This document shows, one piece after another, positions 21,719 through 32,722 of a DNA stretch of 64,000 nt. Within the stretch, counting starts at the first letter, position 1. Every line of letters starts with the position of its first letter. The position numbers and the translations under genes are program-made. The notes beneath the pieces were generated by a model, which made no database searches, was not told the origin of the DNA, and was given only the letters and a program-made list of their open reading frames with translations. Source of the DNA: Actinernus sp. WN-2022 (taxonomy: Eukaryota; Cnidaria; Anthozoa; Actiniaria; Actinernidae); NCBI GenBank assembly GCA_030867875.1, contig JAOWCC010001501.1, positions 30,152,792 through 30,216,791 of the forward strand. The letters run 5' to 3'.

Positions 21719-21990
21719 GCTGTTTTAGACGCGATTTCTAAATACAGTGAGAGGGGGTTGAAAACCGAGGCAAAGCCGAAAACCGAGGCAAAGCCGAGGT
21801 TTCTCAACACCTCACTTACTGTTTCTAAAACAAACTCTGAGTGTTTTTCATGGCTTCTCAAACTCCACTTTAATGATATAATTAGCGATCTAAAAGTCTT
21901 GAAATGCGAGCTGTATTTGGAAACGATTTCTAAATACTCGTCATGGTCATGATTTCTATTGTATTCATCTCATGAATTATTCATGAGTTT
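21719..21990 (+). repeat. Dispersed repeat S, copy 1
   Basis: It matches 58134-58385 in the same orientation: GATTTCTAAATACAG, a GAGTTGAAAACCG-like block, CTCTGAGTGTTTTTCATGGC, GCGAGCTGTATTTGGAAA, TCGTCATGGTCATGATTTC. Internally it contains a hairpin around GTTTTAGA/TCTAAAAC. Origin unknown. Confidence 0.65.
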
Positions 21991-22015
21991 GAAAAGTAAT
22001 ATTTCATAGCCAAGT

Positions 22016-22125
22016 GATTGTTTTAGACGTGGTTTTTAGACCCAAGTGCCACGAACAATGTCGAGGGCGTAGTCCGAGACTTTTTATTGCACGAGGATCT
22101 AGAAACCACGTCTAGAACAATCATG
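22016..22125. repeat. Hairpin element around GTTTTAGACGTGGTTTTTAG
   Basis: TGATTGTTTTAGACGTGGTT at the left pairs with AACCACGTCTAGAACAATCA at the right, with a loop of about 65 bases. Confidence 0.65.
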
Positions 22126-22282
22126 CCGCTTTGAAATGGCTTCGCACTCATTATATATTCATGACACAGAGGACAATGATATAAAAATAACACTAATTAA
22201 ACGATATAGACAGAGGGAAAATTCCGCCGGATTTGTATATTCAAATTAGAATTCGCTGAGTCGGTTCGAACATAGTTAATAG

Positions 22283-22424
22283 ATGGTTTGCACTCAATCC
22301 CCAGAGATTCAAATGACAAAGGGCATGACGGCCATGTTGGTGTACAGAACAAAAGAAGCTAACGAAGAATCTATTGTTAACTGTACACCAACATGGCGGC
22401 TATGACGTCACGTGAAAAGGGTCC
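22283..22424 (-). repeat. Hairpin MITE with ACATGGCGGC/CRE arms, copy 1
   Basis: The arms meet around GCCATGTTGGTGTACAG and its complement CTGTACACCAACATGGCGGC. The right arm continues into TGACGTCACGTG. The copy at 57378-57509 is inverted and shares both arms and the flank GAGATTCAAATGACAAAGGG. Confidence 0.75.
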
Positions 22425-23206
22425 ATAGAGTGAAATGGTTTGGAAACCCCGCAAACTTCAAAGAGGCTAACAAATGCGCTGCGATTTATGTTGGAAGGGG
22501 GTAAGGCAAAAGATTGTGCACGGTTATAGTTCATTAGCGTCCCCTGAACGACTGAACCCAGACGTTTCTATTGGCTGATTGATTAACATGTTGGAATTTC
22601 TATTGTGTTTTGTGCACGGCAGTTGTTGAAAAAAGCTAACAAAGATGTATAACAAAGAAGGTCGCTGGGTTTCATAACCATTCCACTCTATTAACTTTGG
22701 TTCGAATAATCAAATAATAGTTAAATGGAGAGAGAATTCCAGCGTTGCAAGTGATCCGGGACAGAAGCAAAAACGTAACCGATTTAGAGAGCGCTAAACG
22801 GATGAAGAAACCCTTTGGCAATCAAATCAACTGTGGCAATGATTACAGAGTATGAGAATTGCTGGGGCGTGTGGAAATTTGAAGCCGATGGAAATCTAGA
22901 CGGCATCACGGACGGAATTGGAAGAGAATCAGGACTCTGAAGAAAATTATAATTACAGGAAACTAACCTAATAATTCTATAAAAAAACGACAACGATAAG
23001 TTAAAAACGAAGATCATGAGTAGGATGAATTTTAGATAATTTTTTATTAAACTTCTGTTCGGCACTCCCCATAAAGTTGTATTCCTTCGTGGCTCATGAC
23101 ATTTTATCCAAGAAGTTGCAAACAAATATGTAAGTAGCTAAAATTCTACATTCAGAACATGACAGATATGATAGCTCTAGTTATTGATGTTTTTAGAACT
23201 AATCTA
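22425..23206. other. No recognised feature
   Basis: No gene, RNA or clear repeat was recognised. A 113-codon minus-strand frame at 22784-23125 has no recognisable motif. Confidence 0.35.
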
Positions 23207-23425
23207 GAACTCATTTGCATATTGAATGTATTTGGAAACGTTTTCAGAGTACATGAAATATGCAAATTTGCTATTGTTTTACTAATTTGCTGTATTTGGA
23301 AACGTTTTCAAAGTACATCAAATATGCGAATTCGCTATTTTACTAATTTGCTGTATTTGGAAATGTTTTCAAAGTACAGCAAATGTGCAAATTCGCTATT
23401 GTTTTAGCTAATTTGCATATTTACT
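23207..23425 (+). repeat. 61-64 bp tandem repeat, about 3 units
   Basis: GTATTTGGAAACGTTTTCA recurs at 23229, 23293 and (with one change) 23354. Each unit includes an octamer-like ATGCAAAT/ATTTGCAT or a mutated form. Confidence 0.75.
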
Positions 23426-23666
23426 GTACAACAACTTTATTTTGTAATCACACTTTTAATTGCTAATAAATTACATGACATATATAGTTAAAATATAAAT
23501 GTCTGTTACTGGCAATCTGAAAGTAGTAAAACTAATCGTGTCAGATTGCCACTAGAAAAAAACATACAATGGTATGGTCAAGTATTGAGTAAGCTTACAA
23601 TGCAATTCTATGAAACAATAAACTTTTTTTCTTCTCGCTTTTTTGCTTTTCTGCTCGCAGGATATC

Positions 23667-23822
23667 ATAGACTCTTCTCACGCGGCGGCCATGTTGAGTC
23701 CCAGGAGAATAAAAACCTTTGTTTTTGCGTTACTAAACTCGTTCTGAAATTGCTCAGTGCGAGGCTAGTAACGCAAAATCTATTGTTACTAGCCAACATG
23801 GCCGCCGCGTGAGAAGGGTCTA
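23667..23822. repeat. MITE with CACGCGGCGGCCATGTTG ends
   Basis: ATAGACTCTTCTCACGCGGC at the left and GCCGCGTGAGAAGGGTCTAT at the right are inverted; the arms are about 33 bases. Internal GTAACGC/GCGTTAC pairs also invert. The GGCGGCCATGTTG core is shared with the 22.3 and 57.4 kb MITEs. Confidence 0.75.
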
Positions 23823-23887
23823 TTCCTTCTACTTGTAACAATAAATCTAGCTACAATGAAGATGACGTTTGAGAGCTTTAAAAATTC

Positions 23888-24307
23888 GGTAGTATCGTCG
23901 TGTACCGTTGAGATCCGTGGGGAATCACACCTCGCGCGCTCGGTGGGTTGTCGTACCGCTATTATAGTATATATTATACTATAATAGAATATTTTATGAA
24001 CATGCTAATGAAGTTGATATAAATCTGGTAAAAGAAACGACTCCAATCAGCGAATTCTCTCGTGGTCTAATGGTTAGGGTTTGGGTTGGTGGTGGGTAAG
24101 CCATTGCATTGATTCTTAACCGGCCCGGGTTCGAATCCAGGTTGAGGCGGTATTTTTTTTATAGTGAGGATAACATATAATCGTTCTAAAATTTCTAAGT
24201 GTCGATTCCGATGTTCGTATAAAATTTCTCAAATTATTCATAGCGAACGTGGGTAACAAAGGGAATTTTATGACGCAGTTGGTTAAACGGTACACGACGA
24301 TACTACC
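23888..24307. mobile_element. 420-bp element with 22-bp perfect terminal inverted repeats
   Basis: The first 22 bases (GGTAGTATCGTCGTGTACCG plus TT) are exactly complementary to the last 22 (24286-24307). The interior holds an AT palindrome (core TATAGTATATATTATACTAT) near 23960-23988, and a tRNA-like unit with its own T-run (24055-24160). No coding content. Confidence 0.75.
24055..24160 (+). ncRNA. tRNA-like Pol III unit (pseudo-tRNA)
   Basis: It has A-box-like TGGTCTAATGGTTAGG at 24063-24078 and B-box GGTTCGAATCC at 24128-24138, followed by a run of eight T at 24152-24159. The box words resemble tRNA-Glu (GTGGTCTAGTGGTTAGGATT, CCCGGGTTCGATTCC). The acceptor arms do not pair well and the middle is about 15-20 bases too long, so it is not a working tRNA by eye. 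It is more likely a tRNA-derived promoter or pseudogene. Confidence 0.5.
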
Positions 24308-24715
24308 AAAAAATCAGTTTAAGACTACAGCATTGGAAAATAGACAACACGACATTTAGCTCAAAGCATTTATATATGTTAGCAGTTTTGAAATCTGACA
24401 AACTCTGGTGGGACTAATACATGTACATCATTGTGCGTTAATTCTCAAGAAAATCTCTGTGAATGCGTAGTTGCGAAGTCAGTGCTGAAACGTCATTGCG
24501 CATTAGAAAATATTAAGTATTTCAGGCAGTGTTGCAGTGAATAAAAACTTCGAATTCGTGAGATTCTGTAGGATGTTCGGCTTGTGCCCAAATCTAATTT
24601 ATTTACTTTTCACCTACAAATATTTCACCAGAAGCAGCCTGCGTTTGTTTAATGTTTGCTGTGCTCTCTGGTGTTCAGTGAAGCTCCATGTCTTTGTTCT
24701 TTTATATAAACACGC

Positions 24716-24810
24716 GGGATATGTAGGGAGAACGCAGCCGAAAAACTTGAAAATCTCGAGCCGCTAGGCGAGTGATTTTCAAGTTTTTCTGCGTTCTCCA
24801 AACATATTCG
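24716..24810. repeat. Hairpin, about 40-base arms
   Basis: ATATGTAGGGAGAACGCAGC...AAAAACTTGAAAATC pairs with GATTTTCAAGTTTTTCTGCG...CAAACATAT. The loop is short and GC-rich. Confidence 0.7.
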
Positions 24811-25070
24811 GAGGGTTTATTTTTAGAGAACGAAGACATGGAAGCGTGTTATATTGGTTTTATAAAATAACGAACAGGAAAACACGAGAAATAAATCTTA
24901 CGCACGCACGATCAGAAGATCAATTCCCTAATAGTCGTCAGAAAACGACCGATTGTGAGTTTGCACAGCGCGGGCCGGAAATCCATCGACCAAGGACCCG
25001 GAACACCCTCTACGGAACCCCGGAACATCGGAACACCGGAACATCGGAACATCAAATAATTGTTTTCACT

Positions 25071-25774
25071 CGACGAAAACAATACAGAGTAATAAGAACA
25101 ATAGAAATGGAGATGATTTGTTAGCGAGCGCTCGCGATAACGTTGGATTCAGTACACTGGCGATCACAACATGCGGACTAAAGTGTTCTCTACTTCTAAT
25201 AAACAAACATAACTATAGCAAGGGTTTCAAGGACTGCTCATTACGGGAAGGCAGGTTGTCAGAGAGAACACTTTCCGCACACGTTTAAAGCTATATTTTA
25301 CTAACTTGTTTTCACGTGCGTTGGCATTTTGTCAATTGTCTTAGCTAGGGTTAGATCAATAGGACAATAATTTAGTAGGACAGTAATCAGTTCAGCGCTT
25401 TTCGCAAAAACACTGAAGGGAAGGAAACAGAAAGCAATTTCCTAACGGGCTAACCCATGCAATAAAGAGTTATCGAGCTGTATACGACGGTTAAGACGGA
25501 GATCTCAAGTACCAAATAACGGATATTTCTTGGCAGGGTTCTTTGTGTTGCAGAGTACAGTTTTGCTTTAAAAGACAAAAGTTTCCTTTGTTTTACATCC
25601 CCTTTCTATATATATAGGAACCATGCACTTTAGTATGTATTGTTACTGGAAACGAGGCTGTATCTAAATTTTACCAGGCGTTCTTCGTGCACTAAAAGGA
25701 CCTCGCGAGCGTTGAGCGATCGCTAACAATATCATCTCCATTTATATTGTTATTACTCTGCACTATTTTTGTCG
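25071..25774. repeat. Inverted-repeat element, about 70-base arms
   Basis: The left arm CGACGAAAACAATACAGAGT...GAGATGAT.TGTTAGCGA pairs with the right arm TCGCTAACAATATCATCTCC...GTCG. A GGAACATCGGAACACC tandem lies just outside at 25020-25052. An internal pair (AAAGTGTTCTCT / AGAGAACACTTT) lies at about 25178-25275. Confidence 0.65.
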
Positions 25775-28700
25775 AAAATTCGAAAGTTACTGGAACTGAG
25801 TACGTTCTCTTAATAATTGGTGTCTACATGTACGGTTGTGTATATAATATTCGAGGTGCACTTTTTCTTCTTTTTCGTTAGATACCCTCTGTGTGTTTTC
25901 TTTGCACACCTCTTAAGCCGTCGCTAACCTTTTAATTAACGCATATCCTCAAATAATACCATCAAACACTTGTACTGTTTGTACATGCATGTGTTTCTTC
26001 AAAACTCTTTCCGAGTTAAGGCGGCTACAACCTAAATCCAGAAGTGGCTCTGGGATGGCTTTCGTCTTTATTTTTTTTACTACAACTTGTTGCACGCTTG
26101 CTAGCTCGCTGCTTAACGAATGGTTCAACTTTTGAGGCTCTAAATCCCATACATTACTCATGTTCATTGTCTAACCCTTACACAATGCGAAAAACATAAT
26201 CGGTATTAAGTTTTGTTCAACTATATATTAGATTATCACTCTGATATTGTTTTTATCTCATGCATTTGTTAAAAATATAGACCGATTCAGCTTGTAACAA
26301 CCTGTTATTCACTAGTATAACCAACAAAATGTCGATAAGGTATGCTAATCGCTGCGTGAAGCGAGTATCAGCTGACGTTTCGAGTGTTAGCCCTTCTCAT
26401 GGCCAGAAATCGAGGACAGTTCAGCGGTACGGCTAGCGGGCGCATATATCTTCATTGAAACATACCTCCATAGGTTAAATTTACGATATGAAGTGTCAAT
26501 CTTTACTTTACGAGATGAAATTTCAGTTTCTATCAAGGAATAGCTCACCGGTATTGTGCAAAAAAGAACACAGGTAGCCCAATACTGTATTTATGGGATA
26601 CTGTGGTAAAAATAAATAGTTCAAAATAAAAGTGAAACAAACGCAAACGTTTAAGCTATTTTTTAATAATGATTTTCTGGTTTTAGAAGACATTCCAATA
26701 CATTAATTGCTGGAGTAAAAAAAAACGTTACTTATTTTTTTACAGAGAGAATAAGTACCCGGGCACAGGTATCCCAGTTTTGATTATCTCATTAACTACT
26801 GATATTGTTTGAAAACCCAGTCTCTCTCGGTTAAAGAAAAGCAAGATGGCCGACGAACAACTTAGAAATTCGGGGAAGAAAGCACCACGAATGCAAGCTC
26901 AATTTGGACAACTCAAACTCCAAAACTCACTGTACTGGAAGTCGATTTCCTTTGCTATTTATTCCAATGTTTGGAGCATTTCTGCCGAACGACTGCCATG
27001 TTCTATTGGGCAAAAACTACATAGAAATGTTGATAATTTATCGGTCTTCGAAATAGGACGTACAGAGATGGCTTTTCAGAGACTGAGAGTAAACCAGTGC
27101 TTCGAACAAGTGAACATAGCTACATAGCGGCATTTTTGCTAATTAAGAGGCAGTTATGGGAAGCTAAGACGAGTGAACTTTGGAACAATTCTACCGAAGT
27201 TTTACTGCTTTCGGTCACTTAACGTTGCTTAGTAGTGCTAACTGTTATGCATGGAGTTAAATGTTTTAAGAGCGACTGCCTGTAAATATCGAGAATCGCC
27301 GGTCAACGGTGAAATTTCGGAATCCTTCATATTTTGCCAGAACATACCCTTGGGTGAACTGTTTTAGGAAATCGTATCAAAAAGTTCCAGCGCTTTTTTA
27401 ATTTGGCGATTTTTACAAAAGATTGAAAATACGGCCCCAGAGCGGTTTTTGGCTTGTCGGAACGACCGAATCATCACGCAACAAAAAGGACCTAGGGAAG
27501 TCTTATAAAAACTCCAATGGAATCATACTTCACACACGTATTAAAACAACTCTTTGACCTCAACATCCAGAAAGAATATATTCCGATAGTGTAATTTATT
27601 ATTTTTTATCCGCCTTTTTAAACATGCATGTTTTGGACGCCAAAACATAAGACAAAATAATGGCCAATTTTGACAGCCCTAAGCGACTCCTGGTATATGA
27701 TTTGTTTAAATAAAAACTACACAGCATGAAAGCTTGGTTATTCTAGTTTAATCTAGCAAAGTGCCAACTTTGGAATCCAAACGCTTCCCCTCGGCAAAAT
27801 AAAACGACCATGTACTGTAAGAGAGACGATTTAACCTCTAATTTTACAGTGCTTATCATAAACACCCATTCAAAAAATTAACAAACGTCCAAAATCATTT
27901 TTCAACTACTCTTAGCTGGTCTTTTAAAGCTCTGAAAGTGAAATGTACCTTTCGTACCCTTTTATCAGTCGAGATTTTGAGCCTGAGAGCCGTTAATTGA
28001 ATGGTAGCTATATATAGATTCCCGTGCGAATCCGATCAAACATTGAAACAACAACAGGGTTGTTCCAGTCATCGAATTGGCCGAAATTCACCAGGCTGTG
28101 CTCATTAAATGCCTACACTTACATCGGAAGTACATTCTATACGACAAATATATCAGATCCTGCATGCAGTTATTTCTGAAGCCAAACGAAGACATTTTCA
28201 TTCTCAAAGATCTGACCTGTCACCTATCATGATCAGTAACGCTAGCGAAGCGCCGGCTCAACGAATACAACTCTAGTTTACAAGTCATGTTATGAGAACT
28301 AAAATAAACTCCTGCACCTTCTTTATAAGCCAATAGAAAGCTTAATTCATGGAGATAAACTACTGACTCAACTCTGCATGATAACGATTTCCTCTAAACC
28401 TGTCTAAAATAGCCCGGTAAATATAATCATGATGACAAACAACTGAGCTGAAAATATACTACTCACCGACAAGAAGGCCCATTTCCACCACTTTTATTTA
28501 TCCACCCGGACTATCCATTGTGGTACTCAGTATTTGAAAAGAAGTTAACTGCCCGAGGGTCCTAAATGCCAGGCCAAACGATATGCAATAACTTAATTTG
28601 TAGTGAGTGATCATGATGAACATAATGAAATGTGACACTACTGGAATGTAACGCAACTTGTGCCTCCCCGTTACCCGCATAAATTAAATACTTTCTGTGT

Positions 28701-29076
28701 GGAGAATAACGTGAACTTCGGATCCTGATTATCGTAATGTTTCATGTTTGAATTCTAGCCGAAGCAAAAAAAATGAAAACTACAACAAATATTTCGAATT
28801 ACTTTTCTGTTTAGGCCATCCCAATAGAATGTTTCATTTCCTATCGCCCGACCGACCCAAGTTTTTTTGGAAAAGTAAAAAAAAATAACAAAGCTTGACA
28901 CCGACCCAATTTTTTGGATATAAAGTAAAACAAAAAGGATCGAAACCCCCTTGAAAACCACTAACAATGCATTATAACAGGAGCCCATTACTAGGGCTCC
29001 TGATTATAAGCATGGCCTAGGAAAAAGAAATTCGCGCCGGGCAGAATTGCTGGAAAAAAATTCATGCACACATGCA
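25775..29076. other. Mostly unrecognised, gene-poor
   Basis: 3.3 kb without a recognised gene. A motif at 26331-26400 (TAAGGTATGCTAATCG...AGCTGACGTT) is shared with 661-720. A palindromic remnant of the CAGGAGCCC MITE ends is at about 28978-29005. The 93-codon plus-strand frame at 26846-27127 has no recognisable domain or splice context. Confidence 0.4.
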
Positions 29077-29085
29077 GATAGTCCC

Positions 29086-29251
29086 TAGCCTCCTCCGCAG
29101 GCAACTCTTATATGTTTTAGATCCGGCTTCCGGCGAAGCCGCGAGGGGACATTTGTTTCATCCTCAGACCCTTGCTCGTCTCTCTTATATCAGAAGAAGC
29201 CCAGTTTCACATCTTTTTTTTATTATTAGGAGTTGCCTGCGGAGGAGGCTA
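29086..29251. repeat. TAGCCTCC hairpin MITE with 9-bp target duplication
   Basis: It is flanked by GATAGTCCC at 29077-29085 and 29252-29260. The ends TAGCCTCCTCCGCAGGCAAC and GTTGCCTGCGGAGGAGGCTA are perfect inverted repeats. Same family as 34845-34915 and 35915-36069. Confidence 0.88.
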
Positions 29252-29260
29252 GATAGTCCC

Positions 29261-31566
29261 AAGTCCCATCGTGGCTCTGTTATGCCATCAAAATGCTAGA
29301 AATAGCATTTCTGAGACATCAGTAAAAAATATTTTTGCGGGACACTGTAGCTGATGGACGTCAAGGTTTCACCCGCTGTTCTGTATTATGTTTGGTAGGG
29401 AGGGAGGGGGGTCAGATATTATACTTTGGTTTCATATCCAAATGCTCCGACGACCCCCTATTAGCTACCCCCTACCAGCCATACCCCCCAACTGTTCAAA
29501 TCGTATGCACATATTATCGCATCTACAATGCATTCGATTGTGCCAGCAAGTGCAGGAAAATACGCATCCGAGAACCAGAAATTCAATTTTTTCTCCGACC
29601 CGCCTAGAAACTCGGCCCTCAGCTGGGCGTGACCGTCGGATGTAGCTACGTCCAGTTCTTAGTCGCTTGTTCAAATAAAGACTGATAACCCTTAAAAACT
29701 ACTTAGTGCTGTCTTGTGAGAAATCTCTCCTTGGTAAATTTGCAAACTGCAAAAAAAAATTAAAAAAAAAATTCGTACAAAGGAAGAAGGCGCCAAAAAA
29801 ATTATTGCATTAAATATAAGCAGAAAAAAATTCCTGCTAGGAAATCATGCCGCCCCCCTCCTTTTCTAATGGCCCGCCCCTTAGAAGCAGGATGTTAGAG
29901 CCTTTGTTATTAGGGTATGCTCTCCCTCTACCTACGTAAGGGTTATTCACGGAGGGCGTCGCCCAAGGTGAATAATTGAATAAATCCCTTACCCGCGAGC
30001 GAAGACCGATAAATGGCTTATTTTTAACAACGGCGAGGTTTTATCGCTGTACGCAATAACAATATCTATTTTCATAAACCATTGGGAACCATTTTTTGCC
30101 CAGTATATATATATATATATATGCAGATATATGTTATTGCATAAAATGACTGAGTCATTTTAACAGACAAACGTAGTGTAATGTGAAAGCAATGTCCCAC
30201 TCGAGAGACATCAGTGCTTTTTTCAACCATCTCCTTTACTTCTCCGTGCCTGAAGCCAATCATAAGTACAACTTTGTAGTAGGAAAGTGCGAGGGGAATA
30301 CGTCGAGGTCCAGGGGAACGAATCTCTCATACATGGGTCTCATGCCAATGGTAATTATTTGAAATCTATTTGACATTAACAGGACACAGCCTGGTTATTT
30401 TAGGCAATACACCCGACTGGTGTAAGGTGGCGCTCATGTGTGCATGTTTCGGTTATATAACGATGCTATGAGGACCCAGAGGATACATACAATGGGTAAC
30501 AACTAACGAGGGTAGCCCACCAGATCGATATAAAAATAACTGAAATCACGTGTTGTGAAACTAAAAATAAATTTCAAATAGTTATCATGGGGCATGGGGA
30601 TTCGCTACCTCATCCTCTCTCGGTTCAGGGGATTATATAAGGGTTATCGATCTGGAGCGAGGAGGTATGGGATTTATTCACCGAGGGTTTCGCCCAAGCA
30701 AGGGCGACACCCGGGGTGAATCAGCTCCGCTTATTTTTCACGTGGCTCGGTTTTCTTTGTACCAGTTTCGGGGGAATATATCTCGAAACCCCTGCCCAGT
30801 TCCAAAGGCAGAGGGAATCTCGCAACATATTCCCCTGGACATATTCCCCTCAACTTATTCCCCTCACTTTCTTTCATACTAAGTTCTACTTACTCTTTAC
30901 TTACGGAGAAGTAAATAATTATGTAATGGGAACATGATAACACGGCATGTGTCCTGAGCGGATCTCTTGGTTTAATACTCAGGCCTGCTGTCCTATCCAC
31001 TGCACCATAAGCTTCATTGGTTGAAAGAACCGAGAGAAAAAAAAAAAATTGTTCGCGAGTGCTTAGTTGTGGTACGCTGTGAGCATTGATAGGTTGATAG
31101 TTTGGGATGGAGATAATGGCTGATCAGTTTCCAAAGAGCAGGTCTGGATCTCTCCTGTTATCAAGATGGTCACTGAGCAGCAAATAATTTTCTTCTATTG
31201 GTCTTCGATAAAGTCAAGAAGCCGGTTCAAAACATCAATTTAATAGCATTTACATTCTCAACTACAGTTGATTTCCAGCGTTTGAAACTTTTTCCAGGGA
31301 GAATAACAGCGGTTGTTTGTGCTGGGACGCGGGGAACTGATTGGTAGGCTCAGGGAATTTACCGGTAAATCGTTGATTATGTCGGGACAAAATGAAAATA
31401 AATCGGGACAACTTTTGAGAAAACACCATGCACAGCGCAACGACAGGCTTAATTCAGTCGCACGATAGACCAAAAACTACAAAATATATTCATCTCATTA
31501 ACGGCATTTTTATCACCCAGTAATATATTGTTCCTGCCAAAGAGCTACTGTAAGTTTTTTGTAGCC
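29261..31566. other. Repeat remnants, no gene
   Basis: A (TA)n run lies at 30104-30122. The fragments 29946-30000 and 30660-30725 share GGGTTATTCAC/CGCCCAAG words and look like old repeats. A TIR element is at 30266-30892. Nothing else was recognised. Confidence 0.4.
30266..30892. repeat. Inverted-repeat element with CGAGGGGAATA ends
   Basis: AAGTACAACTTTGTAGTAGG...GAAAGTGCGAGGGGAATA at the left is the inverse of ATTCCCCTCACTTTC...TACTAAGTTCTACTT at the right. The right arm has the ATTCCCCT word repeated three times. Confidence 0.6.
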
Positions 31567-31737
31567 ATTGTACTAACTACATACTCAACATTGTAAACTG
31601 CATGGCAGCTATTACCCCGTTAGCAATCCGAAAAATATCACTGACGGGATATGTCAGTAATACACTGTATGTAAAGCGCCATGGGACTGATGATATGGCG
31701 CTGTATATGGCCATTATTATTATTATTAGGTTTTCTT
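31567..31737 (+). mobile_element. 5'-truncated SINE, (ATT)n tail
   Basis: It matches the complement of the complete SINE at 60838-61216 over about 170 bases (ACTCAACATTGT, CATGGCAGCTATTA, TCACTGACGGGATATG, AAAGCGCCATG) and ends in GGCCATTATTATTATTATTA like it. The tRNA-related head is missing. Confidence 0.8.
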
Positions 31738-32049
31738 CTAATGCACTTCCTTAACTGAGCGGCAGTATTTACAACCTACTAGGTATACTAGTTATTATTA
31801 TTAAGGGCACTGTCATTGACAGGAAATACCTATGTGCTTTTCCAGCCTTTGTCAAGTGAACATCTCTATTCAAAGCTCTGCATACAACACTATACATGCC
31901 AAATGCTAGACATTGCTTTAGAATTTGAGGTAACACTGATCTCACTGCTAATCTTGCAAAAATGAGGTGGGATCGAGGGATGGCAGAGGCCCTTTTATGC
32001 ACTAGTCAATTGAAACTCCGGCCCCACCGACCCCCGGGACATACCGGGG

Positions 32050-32722
32050 AATGTAACATTTATACTGCTGCCCGTCTTATTTGTAAGATACCAAGATTCG
32101 ACCATATAACACCTATATTATATCAGCTGCATTGGCTTCCAGTTAAGTTTAGAATTATCTTTAAATTATTACTTATTACTTTTAAGGCATTGCATGGTCT
32201 GTCACCTATATATATTAATGATCTAATTAAGATTAAGAGTAAGTCTAGATATTGTCTTCGTTCTAATACCGAATTGTTACTAGAACCACCTTATGTGATA
32301 ACTAAGCCTACACTTGGCGATAGAGCCTTTGTATCTGCTGCTCCTAAACTGTGGAACGATCTACCGAACTCTTTACGAAATGAACAGTCTCTCGATTCTT
32401 TTAAACGTTCAATTAAGACTTATCTTTTTAGGAAAGCATTTAACTGTAATTTATTTTAACATAATTTTTTTAATATTAGAATGTATAGTTTTTACTCATT
32501 TTTAGTATTTTATTAGTTCTTAAACATTTAGTATTAATCTATTAGTATAGGTTTAGCTTCCGTAAAATTAGTATTAACATTAGTATGGATTTTTAACATT
32601 ATATTATTTAGGCTAAGCTATACATAAGTTATTTACATATCATGTAATGCGCAAGTGATCATATACACATGAAACTTGCGCAATATAAGTCCATAAATTA
32701 TTATTATTATTATTATTATTAT
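32050..32722 (+). mobile_element. 5'-truncated LINE, reverse-transcriptase C-terminus
   Basis: An open frame ending at 32459 encodes the typical C-terminal segment of CR1/L2/Jockey-group LINE proteins. It reads AARLI...ITPILYQLHWLPVKFRII, FKALHGLSPIYINDLI, YCLRSN, GDRAFVSAAPKLWNDLPN, and FKRSIKTYLFRKAF. The element continues through an AT-rich 3' UTR to an (ATT)n tail at 32696-32722. The frame is intact over this stretch, so insertion may be fairly recent. Confidence 0.88.

Noticed and set aside
22784..23125. 113-codon minus-strand frame
   Set aside because: No domain, signal or splice context; AT-rich composition makes chance likely.
24055..24160. Functional tRNA-Glu gene
   Set aside because: The box words fit, but the acceptor stem does not pair and the core is too long.
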